Assembly (NCBI GenBank): GCA_018105865.1
Contig: CM030845.1
Location: 7,894,890-7,958,889 of the forward strand
Source of the DNA: Metaphire vulgaris
Lineage: Eukaryota; Annelida; Clitellata; Crassiclitellata; Megascolecidae
DNA length: 64,000 nt
Direction: 5' to 3'
How positions within the stretch are numbered: position 1 is the stretch's first letter; each line of letters opens with the position of its first letter. The position numbers and the translations under genes were made by a program. Below, piece after piece: positions 23,361-35,404 of this stretch. Under the pieces are notes generated by a model. It was given only the letters and a program-made list of their open reading frames with translations, was not told the DNA's origin and did not search any database.

Positions 23361-23658
23361 CGGTGGCGCAGCCAGGGAGTTTGAGGGTAAAACCCCCTTG
23401 GCTGCCGAACAAAATATTTTTAATGAGTTTCAATGCATTTTAAATTTTTGACGCGACTTTGAGGGTCAAACCCCCCTTGGGTATAGAATGTAGGATGCAA
23501 CGGCGTTTAAGAGGCGAGGGAGGGCCTTTTTTGCTTGTCAGGAAAAACTGGGGATGATAACGTTTTTTGCTTGTCAAGATATTTTAAAAGTTGGTGTTGG
23601 TCACGATCAAAAGCCAAAATCCAACCCCTCCCTTCCAGAAATCCTGGCTACGCCACTG
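23361..23658. mobile_element. hAT-type MITE, CAGTGGCGTAGC family (copy 1)
   Basis: Left end CGGTGGCGCAGCCAGG, right end CCTGGCTACGCCACTG, flanked by the perfect 8-bp duplication AGCGCCTA. The interior holds GGGTCAAACCCCC-like stretches and two TTTTTTGCTTGTCA motifs seen in other elements here. Confidence 0.88.
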
Positions 23659-23699
23659 AGCGCCTATAGGCTACCTAGACCAGACTACTGTCATAAGGG

Positions 23700-24542
23700 G
23701 CTGTCCATTAATTACGTCAACAATTTAGGGGGAGGGGGTTTGTAAAAGTTTGACAGTTGTTGACAGGGGTGAGGAGGGGGGTCAAGAGAAGTTGACGTCA
23801 ACAATTTCACTTTTTTAAAATAATCAAAAAACAGGAAATTTCATAGAATACTACTTATTACAATGGGAAAAAGCATTAGAAAAAAGGTAATCACCATCAC
23901 ATTTTGACACTCGATGAGGAAAAAAGGAAAAAATGGTTATTACCACAAAAATAATAACCTTGTTATTGGGACCTGTCATTGATCTTGGGGGGGGGGGGGG
24001 TATAATTAGAATTTGTCAGCGGTTAGTTATTATGATGTAGCTATAGGTCTAATCATTCGGTTATTAAACTGAGAAATTAATCTATCGTATCACAAAAGCA
24101 GAAATGACATACGCTTCAACAAGTTTAAACGAGCTGCTCACTATAGCTATTGTTGTAACGGTATATAGGCCTAAATGTGACCACATTCGTCTTTGAAATG
24201 CTCGAATAATAATAATTATTCTTATTAAATACCTCGTCAATTCTCAATAAGACTTGCAAATCGAAGGAGGGACATCGTCTGACGTCGACAGATAAAGTAT
24301 TCGATGAATGTTTCGTCGCCGGTTTAAAAAAATTCTTTTCGCCATTTTGACTGAGTTGAAAAAGTCGCGCGGTTTAAATTGATCAAGTCATTCGACGGAG
24401 GATATAATAGTCATTGCGATGCGCTTTCTCCGACTGACGTATAATTGAGCGATTTACCTTCTAAATCCCCCCGGAATAATCGAATCCTTCCTCCTCCTTC
24501 TCCTCCTCCTCCTCCTCCCCTCCTTCCCTCCTCATCCTGCTC
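23700..24542. other. Non-coding DNA downstream of the GPCR gene
   Basis: Contains sequence starting GGGGCTGTCCATTAATTACG, resembling the left arm of the palindromic element at 29786, and a G run at 23987-23999. The last 60 bases before the GPCR stop codon are a CTCCTC-rich tract on the plus strand. No gene or clear polyadenylation signal was chosen. Confidence 0.5.
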
Positions 24543-25850
24543 TTAGCACGTCTTCCCGTCGCTCTCAGCGTTCTGCAGACGACCCTGTCCCGTCAGCTCC
24601 TGCTTCGGCGTCGAGGCGTTCAGGTGGACGTGCTCCGTCTCCGAAACCTCGTAGTCGAAGCCGCGGTTGGCAGGGCCGCCGCCGTTGCCGCCGCCGCCGC
24701 CGCCGCAGCCGCCGCCGCAGCGTGCCATCTTGACGAGTATCTTGCGGAACTTCTTCCCGACGAGGCAGTAGATGACGAAGTTGACCGACGAGTTGACGGC
24801 CAGCAGGGCGTTGCTGGCGGCGTTGGCGTACCGCATCGCGTCCAGGTCGACGCCGACGACGCTCGTCGGCGCAAACTCCGACACGGTGAAGGCGATCCGG
24901 ACGCCGAGGTCGGGAAGCTGGCAGACGACGAAGACGGTGACGACGACGACGAGCATCATCGTGATGTTCTCGCGGTGCTTCGACTGCTTCGTCGTGAGGT
25001 CGCGGTGTCGGCGCCGAACGACCTGGAGCTCGCGGGTCAGGCGCCCGTTGAGCACCACGAGCGTCGCCAGCGGCCCGATCGCCCGAAAGATGAAGTAGAA
25101 GACCGTCTTGTAGACGAGAAAGTAGAGACGACTGTTGCGCAGGAGCGTCTTGCGCGTCGAGACGACGATCTCGCCGGTGGCGCAGTCCTGGCGAAAGAAC
25201 ATCTCTCGCTCGAGGAAGCGCGGGATGTTGTAGAAGACGGCGAAAGCGACCAGCGCGGCGACGACGACCTTCGCCCGCGCCAGGTTCCGCCACTGGGTCT
25301 GCCAGGGCAGGCAGACGGCCACGTAGCGATCGACGGTGACGAGCAGCACCAGCCAGACGGCGCTCGTCTGGGCGATGGAGGCGACGCCCCAGACGTACGG
25401 CTCCGCGTAGGGAAAGACGACCTTCAGAATCCGCGGTCCCCAGTCGGTCAGGTCGTGCACCGTCTTGACCGGCTGGATGAACAGGTCGGCGGCCAGGTAG
25501 ACGATGTCGACGGCTGCCAGGGTCTGGAGCAGCCAATTGGTGGTGTTCTGCTTTTCCTGGTCGCGATTTAGGACGACGATCGACAGAATATTTCCCACGA
25601 ATCCGGCCAGACAGAGGGCCCCCACGAAGTAAACGTCTACGATGATCTTGTACAGAACGTAAGTTTCGCTCAACTGGTTCGACGAGGACACGTTTGCGCC
25701 CGAAGTGTCGCCGCAGTTACCTGTAGAGGTGTTGTCGCGCAGGTCGGCGTAGAAATAGAGGTTTTCTGGGTCCGGGCTGGCATCTTCGGTGAAAGCGTAC
25801 CAGAGATCGTACGCATCCGTGAGATTCATCTCTTTCTGGATCTTCTGCAT
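24543..25850 (-). CDS. Rhodopsin-class peptide GPCR, FMRFamide-receptor-like
   Basis: A 435-residue, intronless seven-transmembrane receptor expected at the plasma membrane, coupling to G proteins on peptide binding. The N-terminus (1-67) has several N-glycosylation sequons (NLT, NTS, NVS). TM1 is about 68-94 with the G-N pair at 86-87, TM2 105-128 with Asp115, TM3 150-172 followed by DRY (174-176), TM4 193-210, TM5 243-267, TM6 297-315 with CQLP in place of CWxP, and TM7 343-364 with NSSVNFVIY in the N-P-x-x-Y position. That TM6/TM7 combination fits invertebrate FMRFamide-type receptors; the ligand is unproven. The cytoplasmic tail has a Gly-rich run (379-392). The first in-frame ATG was used; a second lies at codon 8. 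Codons are much more GC-rich than the surroundings. No cysteine is seen at the usual start of TM3. Confidence 0.88.
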   Translation of the reverse strand: MQKIQKEMNLTDAYDLWYAFTEDASPDPENLYFYADLRDNTSTGNCGDTSGANVSSSNQLSETYVLYKIIVDVYFVGALCLAGFVGNILSIVVLNRDQEKQNTTNWLLQTLAAVDIVYLAADLFIQPVKTVHDLTDWGPRILKVVFPYAEPYVWGVASIAQTSAVWLVLLVTVDRYVAVCLPWQTQWRNLARAKVVVAALVAFAVFYNIPRFLEREMFFRQDCATGEIVVSTRKTLLRNSRLYFLVYKTVFYFIFRAIGPLATLVVLNGRLTRELQVVRRRHRDLTTKQSKHRENITMMLVVVVTVFVVCQLPDLGVRIAFTVSEFAPTSVVGVDLDAMRYANAASNALLAVNSSVNFVIYCLVGKKFRKILVKMARCGGGCGGGGGGNGGGPANRGFDYEVSETEHVHLNASTPKQELTGQGRLQNAESDGKTC

Positions 25851-26343
25851 CAGGCAAAACAGGCAGATATGGGCACGCTGACAAAGATCGTATTACGGAA
25901 GCAGAGGCTGGAAGCGTAGATTACGCCGATGCGAATTGATTTTCGCATTACGTATATAGTCTCAGACGTTATCTGCAAATAACATGGAAAGTCACTCACG
26001 TATAGCAGTCCTGAATGACAGCAACACCGCAAGAAAGATTAGGGCCTATAACCATGAAAACGTCAGCTTCGAAAAGACCGGCATTTTGCCGTTAACGATT
26101 TGGCTTCTGAAAAGACCTTTTCTATCAACAGTAGTGGTTAGTCATATTGTAGATTTTTAAAGAACTGTGCACAACATATCAAATCAGTACGTTAATTAAT
26201 AATAATAATAATTATTGTATTCATTGCTCGGACTAAATATTTGTTGAAATTAATAAGTGGATGAATCCTGTCTTGGCGATCAGTTCCAAAACACTCACAA
26301 TCTTGTCTTTATGCCAGACTTACGATATATATATAATAAATAA

Positions 26344-26423
<80 letters not shown>

Positions 26424-27096
26424 GTCAGTTTCTGGCCATCGCTGAATTATTAGGCTTATTAACATTGGCAGAATTTCATTTATTAATGTGATCTCCCAGT
26501 GTAAGTCTGTGTTAAGTATTTCTAAATAGAAATTATTGGTTCTGAATTTTTTTAGTAAATATTATTTCGGTGTCAATGATCTAGTGACTCTAGTCGGCTT
26601 GAATTACAAAGTTAAGCAATAGCAATAATTGATTTATTTTATTTTTCTGTAAAATCTTGTCATTTAGTCGTATTTTATTTTCAAACTTTAGCTACACGTT
26701 TCGAGTGCTTTCTAATGTACTGGAGCTCAACTCAGAGGAAGTTAACGTTCAATAGTAAATTTCGTATTATATTAGTTCGAATGATTTGAGGAAAGATGTC
26801 GAAAAATGCGAACCTATCCCGCTCTAAAAGCTTTCCATGGTAAGGGTATTCAACCGAGGGAAAGAAACCTTCATATGGATCATTTACTTCACTGGTATAT
26901 ATACGGTTTTCCTGAGAACCATAAAAGGTCTGCTGCTATTGAAAGGTTCAACTAAACGACAAGAATTGTTAGTTCTGAGTTAATGCTCGTAGGAGTTATA
27001 TTATAACAGGCAAATACGTTTGAAACGATTAATTATTGGCTGTTATATTCTGCCATTAAACAGTGTTTTGTTCGAAACAATCCGAAGCCTTTGGCC
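25851..27096. other. Upstream region of the GPCR, no gene recognised
   Basis: AT-rich. Contains a CA array running into a TA array (26344-26420), which produces a spurious open frame. No TATA-type promoter stands out from the TA-rich background. Confidence 0.5.
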
Positions 27097-27267
27097 CAGG
27101 GATATTTTTACACACCCTAACACACCCCAATCTAAGACCGACACCCCCCATCTGAGCCTGGGATGAGCTTTTTTGCTTGTCAGACATTTTCGGCAGGGAC
27201 CACCAAAATATACCGACACCCCCACCGGCCCACCCCACCCCAATGCATAATCCTAGAAATAACCCTG
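27097..27267. mobile_element. hAT-type MITE, CAGGGATATTTTTAC family (copy 1)
   Basis: Ends CAGGGATATTTTTAC and CTAGAAATAACCCTG, partly inverted, with the perfect 8-bp duplication CTTTGGCC. The interior is rich in CACCCC and carries TTTTTTGCTTGTCAG. A second copy lies inverted at 47333-47529. Confidence 0.85.
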
Positions 27268-27410
27268 CTTTGGCCTAATAACATTTCACGGGATAAGACC
27301 AACAAGCATGTGAGAGACTTGTGGTCTGCACCTGCAATTGCTTTGCTGAGTAGCGAAGATGCGCAGAAGTGAATCAGTCAACCAGGGTGGCTTGAAGATC
27401 GCCTTGATAT

Positions 27411-27595
27411 CAGGGGCGTAGCCAGGAATTTGATTTAGGAGGGTATAAATATTTTGGGTGAGTATAAATCTGAACTATAACCCACATAAACCATATAAAC
27501 CACATATAACCACATGTAAATCACATAAAAACTTTAAGGTAGACTGATTTTGGAAGGTATATATACCGATATACCCCCCCGTCGCTACGCCCCTG
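27411..27595. mobile_element. hAT-type MITE, CAGGGGCGTAGC family (copy 3)
   Basis: Ends CAGGGGCGTAGC / GCTACGCCCCTG; flanking 8-mers CTTGATAT and CTGGATAT match at 7 of 8. Very similar to 15891-16080 throughout, including the ACCACATATAACCACATG middle. Confidence 0.9.
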
Positions 27596-28053
27596 CTGGA
27601 TATGCGCTGGGTTCGGGGCCGATGCCAGGCATTCGCCAAGTTTGTTTCTGTATTTGCAGCTACATCTCCCACATCCTCCGTTCCTGGAGGCCAGAATATT
27701 TATCCTGCGGGGCGGGGGAGCAGCACAGGTCAACCCCGACCCTGGCTGGGTTGAATACTACAATTCGATAGAAGGCTATAACTATATTTGAATGTTGGAT
27801 TAAGCACTTATAAATGAAATTTAATTTAAATAAACGAAATCTTACTTACAAAGTGCACACGACTGAAATTCGCGCATTAGAGACAATATTAAACTGCAAC
27901 CAAAAATGAACTGTCGTGTTTCAACACGGTTGTGTGCTGACCTTCAACCAGCAGTTCTGGCGACGATATTCTTGAAGCCTTTTCCGGATTTCTTTCCTCT
28001 GCAGTTGATCGTAAGACTATAAGACACTGATTGCATGTGCGTCAACACGAATA

Positions 28054-28100
<47 letters not shown>

Positions 28101-28200
28101 GAAATGTCGATCGTTCGCACTGCAAGCCTATTCCGTCCGGTGTTTCGATGAAAGAAAGCGAAAAATTGCCGAATGATTTTAGGATTAGGCCTACCATCGG

Positions 28201-28440
28201 TTACAACTCGTTGATCGGAAAGACGACGGAGTCGCCCTCTTGCTGCCGCAGCGCCGTCCGTTGACCGCGTCGTCGCGTCCGGCTGCCTGGCGTCGGTACA
28301 GCTGCTACCCTGTCGGTCGCTCGGAACACGCCGCCTCGGCCTGCCTGCGATGACCGCATGTCCCGCTCGTGCGGAAAAAGCGGGTTCTGATCTCGTCGAA
28401 GACTAGCACGCATTGCAGACATTCAAGACAGGGCACACTT
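28201..28440 (-). other. Unassigned GC-rich open frame, possible terminal exon
   Basis: The minus frame is open to a TAA at 28201, about 73 codons, Arg- and Ser-rich, ending DSVVFPINEL. GC content is well above the flanks, as in the GPCR gene, but no domain is recognised and other frames are also open. Confidence 0.25.
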
Positions 28441-28635
28441 TCGACGACGAATTGGAGAAAACCAGACAAACACTGACACACTGTTAAAAGTTTTCATGTT
28501 GTAGCTGGTAACTTCTGGCATTCATTTCTGTCGCAATGTCCAGACAGGTCTGAAATTGGCTTTTTAGTTAATAATATGCGTGAAGACCACTGTAGTTCTG
28601 TAACTAATCAGTGGGTTTCATATATTCCTAACTGC

Positions 28636-28675
<40 letters not shown>

Positions 28676-29143
28676 TTGAATATAACTCAACATATATATT
28701 CAACAAAGTTGTATACGTGTACAGATAGTTCTAGTGATATTCCACTTTGTGTTCAAACGGTCCGCCATTTGATTCGAAAAATCGTTTCCTTTGCCTTGAT
28801 CAATCTCGTCCCACACTGCTGACAAGTAGAAAAACAGGTCGTCACCTCTTACACCAAATTTACATTCTTTGTAACAGTTCAACTGTCTCTCGAAATTTTG
28901 CCGGTCGGCAGTCAATGTGTAATAATCTGAGAAAGTTCGGGTTGACAGTCCCTCAAAATCGCGTCCGAAAATATAAAAATGTGTAGAAATTCATTAATAA
29001 ATTTGGTGAAAGTCGGACAGCTAAAGACGAGGCCAGTGATTTAACTGCAGCGTAGAGGCGAAATATTTTTGAGGATCGAGAAACCTCCTTTTAGCATGAT
29101 TGGTCGAAAGGTAGTTATGCTCATTAATCTAGCCATTATCACG

Positions 29144-29192
<49 letters not shown>

Positions 29193-29785
29193 CTCAGGTA
29201 CTTCATTCCTTTGCAGATGGACTTATGAAAAAATTTAGTCCGGAGACATATGGAAAATATAAAAATGTGTGCTTCTAAAAAATTCGTCCGGTTCGAGGTG
29301 TAACCCCAAAAGAACCTCGGAAGGCGATTGCGTTGATTCCCGAGGGACTTATGAAAAAATTGTCGTTGGAAATAGTGTAAACGCTGACAAACGCTGGAAG
29401 AGGAAACTGCCTTCCCTTTTGTCTCCGGATTATATTTTTACAAAACCTTTCGTTTCGATTACGAGATACTTTTTATACCTGGCTTTCTTAAAAACGGCAT
29501 TTAGATTACCTGAGTTTGAATTTAAGCGAGCGAACGCAAAAACCAACATGATTGTACAATGCATAGGCTCCACTATACTAATTAGCTAGGCGACCATCGC
29601 TACTAAAACAACTTCAAACTTAATAGATAATCTACCTAAAATCAACTCTATATGTTCGAAATTCGAATATGGCATTAATTGCAATAATCGATTTATACAA
29701 GTTAAAATTGCTGCAGAGTCACCTAAATGGAAAAACGGAGCCGTGGCGTAACCAGAGTATAAATGTAACTCTGGCAGCTGACCAA

Positions 29786-29909
29786 GGGGCTATCCATAAA
29801 TTACGTAAACAGTTTTTTTTTACTTGCAAATTGTGACCCCTCTTGTCAACAACAGTCAAACTTTTTCAAGCCTCTTGTTATTTTGTTTACGTAATTTATG
29901 GATGGTCCC
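29786..29909. mobile_element. Palindromic MITE with ATCCATAAATTACGTAAAC ends
   Basis: A 19-bp perfect inverted repeat ATCCATAAATTACGTAAAC, in a longer imperfect GGGGCT.../...GGTCCC stem. Related single arms appear at 7258, 23700 and 46870. A short T-rich loop contains GTGACCCCTCTTGTCAACAA. The superfamily is unclear. Confidence 0.7.
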
Positions 29910-30343
29910 AATTCAACAAAATCATTAATTACAAAATTAACACTGAACGATAGCAGTAACTATTCAAATCTGGTGCATCGAACACCCGCCACCTCTCCCG
30001 CCCAATTCTATCTCCTCTGTGTCCAAGGGGTCTAGATGAAGCACTGGACATTGACACCCTTGCAATTATGGGACCTCCCCAGAACGCAAATTCCTTTGAA
30101 ATAGCCTGCTCGGTAAACTAAGGACCGCCATTTTCCATTAAACCGCTAATCCCTTGAGACTTAATAGACATTTCATTTCTGATTAGCGTTATGTGTCACC
30201 CTACGTGACACGTTCGTAGGATCAACGACCCGCACCACGACAATCGTTAAATCGCAAATTGAGTTTTCGTTTTAACATTGCACGTATTCGTATTAGTGTC
30301 TTGAGAATTTGCTATCTCGAAATTATGCAGAGGGAATGTCGTA

Positions 30344-30410
30344 GTTGTCACACAGGGCAGATCCTACCAAATCTCTCTAAGTCCTGCTATCATATTGTTG
30401 TTGTTGTCAT
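30344..30410 (+). mobile_element. Degraded LINE 3' hairpin copy
   Basis: GTCACACAGGGCAGATCCTA resembles the LINE hairpin arm, followed by a short GTT-triplet tail. Diverged, so only a probable member. Confidence 0.35.
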
Positions 30411-31103
30411 GGCCGCCGAGAGAAATTCCGGGCCCCGGAACAAACAAATTTGTGGGCCCTTAAGAAAATTTTATCAAGTCTCCGAAAAACCTGACAAGCC
30501 AAAAACGTTATCAACTATTCAAAAACAGCCTAACAAGCAAAAAAAACTTATCGTCACCGGATCTGGGCCCCTGAAAACGCCATGGACCCCGGTACAATGT
30601 ACCGGCTGCACCCCCTCTCCTGAGGCCTGGTTGTTGTTGTATCGTTTTTAGCAATACGATCTTTTTGATTGGGTATTGAGAATGCCACAGATTGTAGTTC
30701 GCCTTTTATTTCCAAGAAACGCCGAATTTTGAGAGTGTACTCGGGGAAGCAGATACCATCATCCACCCGGGGTCTAGGGACACGGGAGGGGGAAGGACCA
30801 GATTCTGTATTCAGGCCACGATCAGTCGTGGGATTTGTTCTAAGCTGAAGAGAGATTTTTAGGGGGTGGGAGGGTCAATTGATTTTCAACAGAATCGATA
30901 TTATTAATTACAGCTTCTGACCACTCAATAATACAGTAGCATCACCTTTGGCATAACCTAGAATGAAAAAGTGGGGTCCAACCCCCAGAGGCGGCTCTGC
31001 GCTGGGGATGACTGGGGATGCATCCTCCAACCGGCCCACCAAAATGCGTCTTCAATGGAAGATGATCGTCTAAACGGATTAGCCTTGATGTATAGGCCTA
31101 TAC

Positions 31104-31291
31104 CAGTGTTTAATCTAGACTCCTGGACTCCGGGGTGGAACTGAAAAAGCCGGGGAGGAAACTGACAAAGCCGGGGGGAATTCTGCTTGGGGCCGCTGTT
31201 AGTCCATGTAGTATTCCAAAATTTCTGGGGGAATTTGAAATTTGCGGGGGGAAGGGCAATTCCCCCCGGAAACGGCCTAGATTAAACACTG
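31104..31291. mobile_element. hAT-type MITE, CAGTGTTTAATCTAG family (copy 3)
   Basis: Ends CAGTGTTTAATCTAG and CTAGATTAAACACTG, a 15-bp perfect inverted repeat, with the perfect 8-bp duplication GCCTATAC. This is the least diverged copy of the family. Confidence 0.95.
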
Positions 31292-32832
31292 GCCTATACA
31301 CAAAGATATGGATATATTCATAGACAATGTCATCGACAAATTCACTTCTAGCAATGGAAAACTCGATTTTACATTATGAATTTGTAGAACCAGACTAAAA
31401 TGGCTTTTATAGGCCTACATTGTCAATTCTGAACATTGTATTTTATAAATCAAATCTACAGATTTCTTCTAAACCGTTTACATATAATTCCTTTGACAAT
31501 TGGCGGGATCTTCTTAGAAATTCATTGTACCTTCCCCACCAAGAGTTCTTGGAACCGTCACTGCCAACCCCTCTACTGTCCCCTTCCCTCTCGAAAAGAC
31601 GGGCGCTCGATCCTAGAGGTCCAATAGATGTTTAGGCTCATGAACATCACAATATGATCTAGAGCTTATGTTCAAACTATAATATAATATTAGCCTACTC
31701 TGAAAAACTTCTACGATTAGTGCACCGTTCCAGAGCCCGTTAGGGAGATCGTGCAGAATCCCCTCAGCTCACGACGCTTTCCCAAACCCCCTCCCTCTAG
31801 TCGGAATAAATGTGACGTGGCAATCGTGATGCCAATCGATCAGGGTAGCCACGCAAGGGGTGGAAAGGGAGTTCATCTCCCTCTATTTGGGCAGACTAGG
31901 CCTATAGTTGTGAGATTCTTGAAAGCGCTGATGTTTTTAATCTAGTAACGAGGTAGGGCATTGCCGAATAGCTATCTTATAATCTGCAAAATTGCTAAAA
32001 TGTTCAAGCTTTGGATCAAATTTTACCTCAAATTTGTTGGTTGGGAGGCTCCGCTCCGTACCCGATAAGACTACCACCTAAAACCCCTAAACCCCTAGCC
32101 GAATCAGCCTAGGGTCGGCGCGTAGGGCCTGTAATCAGTGCTTTATACAGGCCTGTTAGGAGGGGAGATTCCCCCCAAAAGAAAACCTCTAAATCCCCCT
32201 CCCAAATCGCAGCACTAACAATTTTTTTGCATTGAACTGTGCCTCTTCCCCTCCATCCAAGTCAATCCCCCCAAGGGCCTGGGTCTGCATATAAAACACT
32301 GTCTGCAATGCCTGGAGCTGCAGGGGGCCCGACATCGGATATTTAAGGGGTCCAGTTTTTGTAGCAAAGTTTAATACACGATTAGCCTACTGCGGAAAAT
32401 AAATGATAGGGGCCACAACATTGAGAATTTGTCAGGGACCCTAAAAGTCATGCGACGGCCCCGAATCATCCTAAGGACGTACGTACGTACAAGTGATCGT
32501 ACCCCTCTTCTGGAGCCCTGGTTACGCCAAAGGTCAGACAGTACGCAATTGTCAGCCAGTCTTCGTAGGCAGAATCAAGATTAAACGCGATTCGAGTCAG
32601 CGGAAATGGCTACACGAGTGTCTAAATGCCTCCCATCGGTGCTGTTCAGGCGTCTGCAACTCTGCATCGGAACAGACGGCATCGAAACCCGGGTCTATTT
32701 GACAGCTCTGGCCATTAATAGACAACAGTCACCGGAGATCCTGTCCACCTTCGCAAATGCATGGAATCCATATTTACGATGCCATTTTATAGTAAATGAA
32801 TGAAGACTAAAAAGTTTAAAAGTGTCAGGGAT

Positions 32833-32906
<74 letters not shown>

Positions 32907-34432
32907 TCTTCTATAGGGCCCTTTTAGCATGAATCATATTCCCCATTGCGAAATCCAACAATTCCGTAACATGATGGATACAGTGATAGCCTTTATGCAG
33001 ATAAATAGGCACCCACACGCACACACAAGACGCTAACCATCATGTTTTTATTTTTGTTCTATTATAAAAATGCACTTTGCTTTGCCATCTAAAACATCCT
33101 GATGAGCACTTTAACCCAAACTGCACCCTAGTGAACTGCAAAATCGATCTCAGTTAACCTCGGTGCAATGTAACAAAACATTTATGTTGAGCCACTTCTG
33201 GACTAGCACTCAGAAGTACCCCCACCGATTACTTTTAATGAGAAACAAGTAGGTCTTCAGGCATTTGATGACAAGTCTCGTGGTGTTTAGTTGTTGCAAG
33301 CGTGCATATTCTAGCACCAAGAGCATTCCCATGGGGGGGGGGAACTGATATGATTCCTCATTGCTGAAATATTGAAGGCATGCCCAAAGAACATGAAGCA
33401 GAACTGATGCTACAAAAAGTATCCTGCAGTTTCAAATTTATCATAGCAATCAAAATGTTTTCATAGGATCCTATGGCAACAGTGGAGCTTTCTAAATAAT
33501 CCAAAGCACATCTTTTATATGTTGGACATGTTTTAGTCGCCAAAGTTTTGTCATTAATCAATGGCCAAACTGGTCAAAAAATTAATTGAGTACAAAACTG
33601 TCATTCAGGAGCACATGACATAAATCAATAACGATTGCAGTGAAATAAGATAAAAACCAATTAGATGTCAACGAAGGTCTTTAAAAACCACATCAAAGTT
33701 CCTATCACATTCAACAACCACATCTAACAGTTACAATTCACATCAAATCTGAATCATTACTTTAACAGATCTTTCAGATGGTATGCTATTTCCATGGTCC
33801 ACTATAGTAAGTTGGGTTAAGGACCTGTATGCAGTTCTATGACTTTCGTCACTATCAGAGTACATTACAATGTTATTTGCCATAACGGGATTAAGCCATA
33901 TTAGTATGCCTGAAGTATCACTAAAGATATATAACCTAACAAACATAATCTGAAAAGCTAACTGAAGAATAATTATCAAACAGTAACACAAGTGACAGGA
34001 ACATGAAACTGCTAAAAAAAACTAAAATATTTATCATATTGATGACCAAGCTGCAAAACCTACATAACAAAATTTATCAAACAATAAAACAGAAAACAAC
34101 GATAAAACCTTTAAGACAGAAAACTGAAATCTGAATTCCTTTCTTTTGATGTCTTCATAATCATTTGCCCACATTCGCAACAAGAAATAAACACAACAAT
34201 GGAAACACTGAAACATCCTGTAACACTTAACCATACTGAAATGTAACAACACCAGCAGTCTGTCTAAAGATAGATGTTGCCAAATGGAACGTCAACAGAA
34301 ATGATGTTCTTGCATCACATCCAAGCAGAAAAACTAACAATAAAAGACTGGAGAATTCTTAGACGCAGTATCAAATATCTGAATAAAAAAATTATACCAC
34401 AGGAAAATGCTGTTTGTAAGATGTCAGAGATG
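31292..34432. other. Intergenic, no gene recognised
   Basis: Holds an ATC array (32829-32907), a G run at 33334-33342, and AT-rich unique-looking DNA from about 33.0 kb onward with fewer repeats than elsewhere. Short open frames (all under 90 codons) show no motif. Confidence 0.55.
32829..32907. repeat. ATC trinucleotide array
   Basis: About 26 perfect ATC units. Confidence 0.95.
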
Positions 34433-34619
34433 CAGGGCTTTTTTTCAGTGGGAACGCACGGGAACGGCGTTCCCACACCTTTTTGCCAGACTGTATATAT
34501 AATTATGGATATGTACTAATGTGTTTGGGAACGTACAGGTATGGCGTTCCCACACCTGTTTTTGTTGATGAGCAAAAAGGATGAGTTCCCAAACATTTTT
34601 TTCTAGAAAAAAAGCCCTG
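34433..34619. mobile_element. hAT-type MITE, CAGGGCTTTTTTTC family
   Basis: Ends CAGGGCTTTTTTTC and GAAAAAAAGCCCTG are a 14-bp perfect inverted repeat, flanked by the perfect 8-bp duplication CAGAGATG. Inside, GGAACGGCGTTCCCACACCT occurs twice in related form. A fragment lies near 47130-47175. Confidence 0.93.
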
Positions 34620-35404
34620 CAGAGATGTAACCAATATAAGAAAAATTTCAGTTAACATATTTCATTTACTGGTAGGCTGTAATAAAGTACAAAAATTTCA
34701 AGTATTAAAGAACTGTATAAACGCAAATGAATTTCTTCACATTAAAGAAACAAAACTTTAAAAATCAAATAAAATTCTTCAGTGGTCATACATCACAACT
34801 GTCAAATATGCTCACGAATAAGTCAAGATAAAATAACAAATTTACTAACTCTGCTCAACTATAACTGAATAAAGTCATATCAAAAGTTGGAATAACAACA
34901 TATATAAGAGATTCATAAATGGAATTATATGACATGTGCCTATATGTATCACCTTTAATTTATTCTCAAACTAGAGGTACAGTTATTCAAAATCCAAAAG
35001 TAACAATATAAGAGCTATGATTTATTAGATTATTTATTACTCTATTATTATTATTATTATTATTATTATTAAAACATAATAAAATAACCAATAAACAATT
35101 ATTTCAATCAGGAGAAATGCAGACTTTATCCATATCTTAATTATCTACAACCAAATCCATTTTAACAAACAGAAGCTCCAGGATACATCCATATTCCACA
35201 ATATCCAAATGTTCAAAATTGGAATTCTACAGCATTCACAAAATCATTGATATAAACAAGCCAGGAAATCAGTAAGAACCTTGTCTCAAGACTTAAAACT
35301 ACATCAGCACATTTCAAAAAGCACTAAAGCAAAGCAGAGATACATCTTTCCGTTTTAAGATAAGTAAAGGTTCGAGATAGGAATCTGGCTTCATCTTCCC
35401 TCTT

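Noticed and set aside
24624..25571. 315-codon open frame opposite the GPCR
   Set aside because: It is the complement of a GC-rich receptor gene; it lacks domain motifs and is full of Asp/Val/Ala runs expected from the antisense of such codons.
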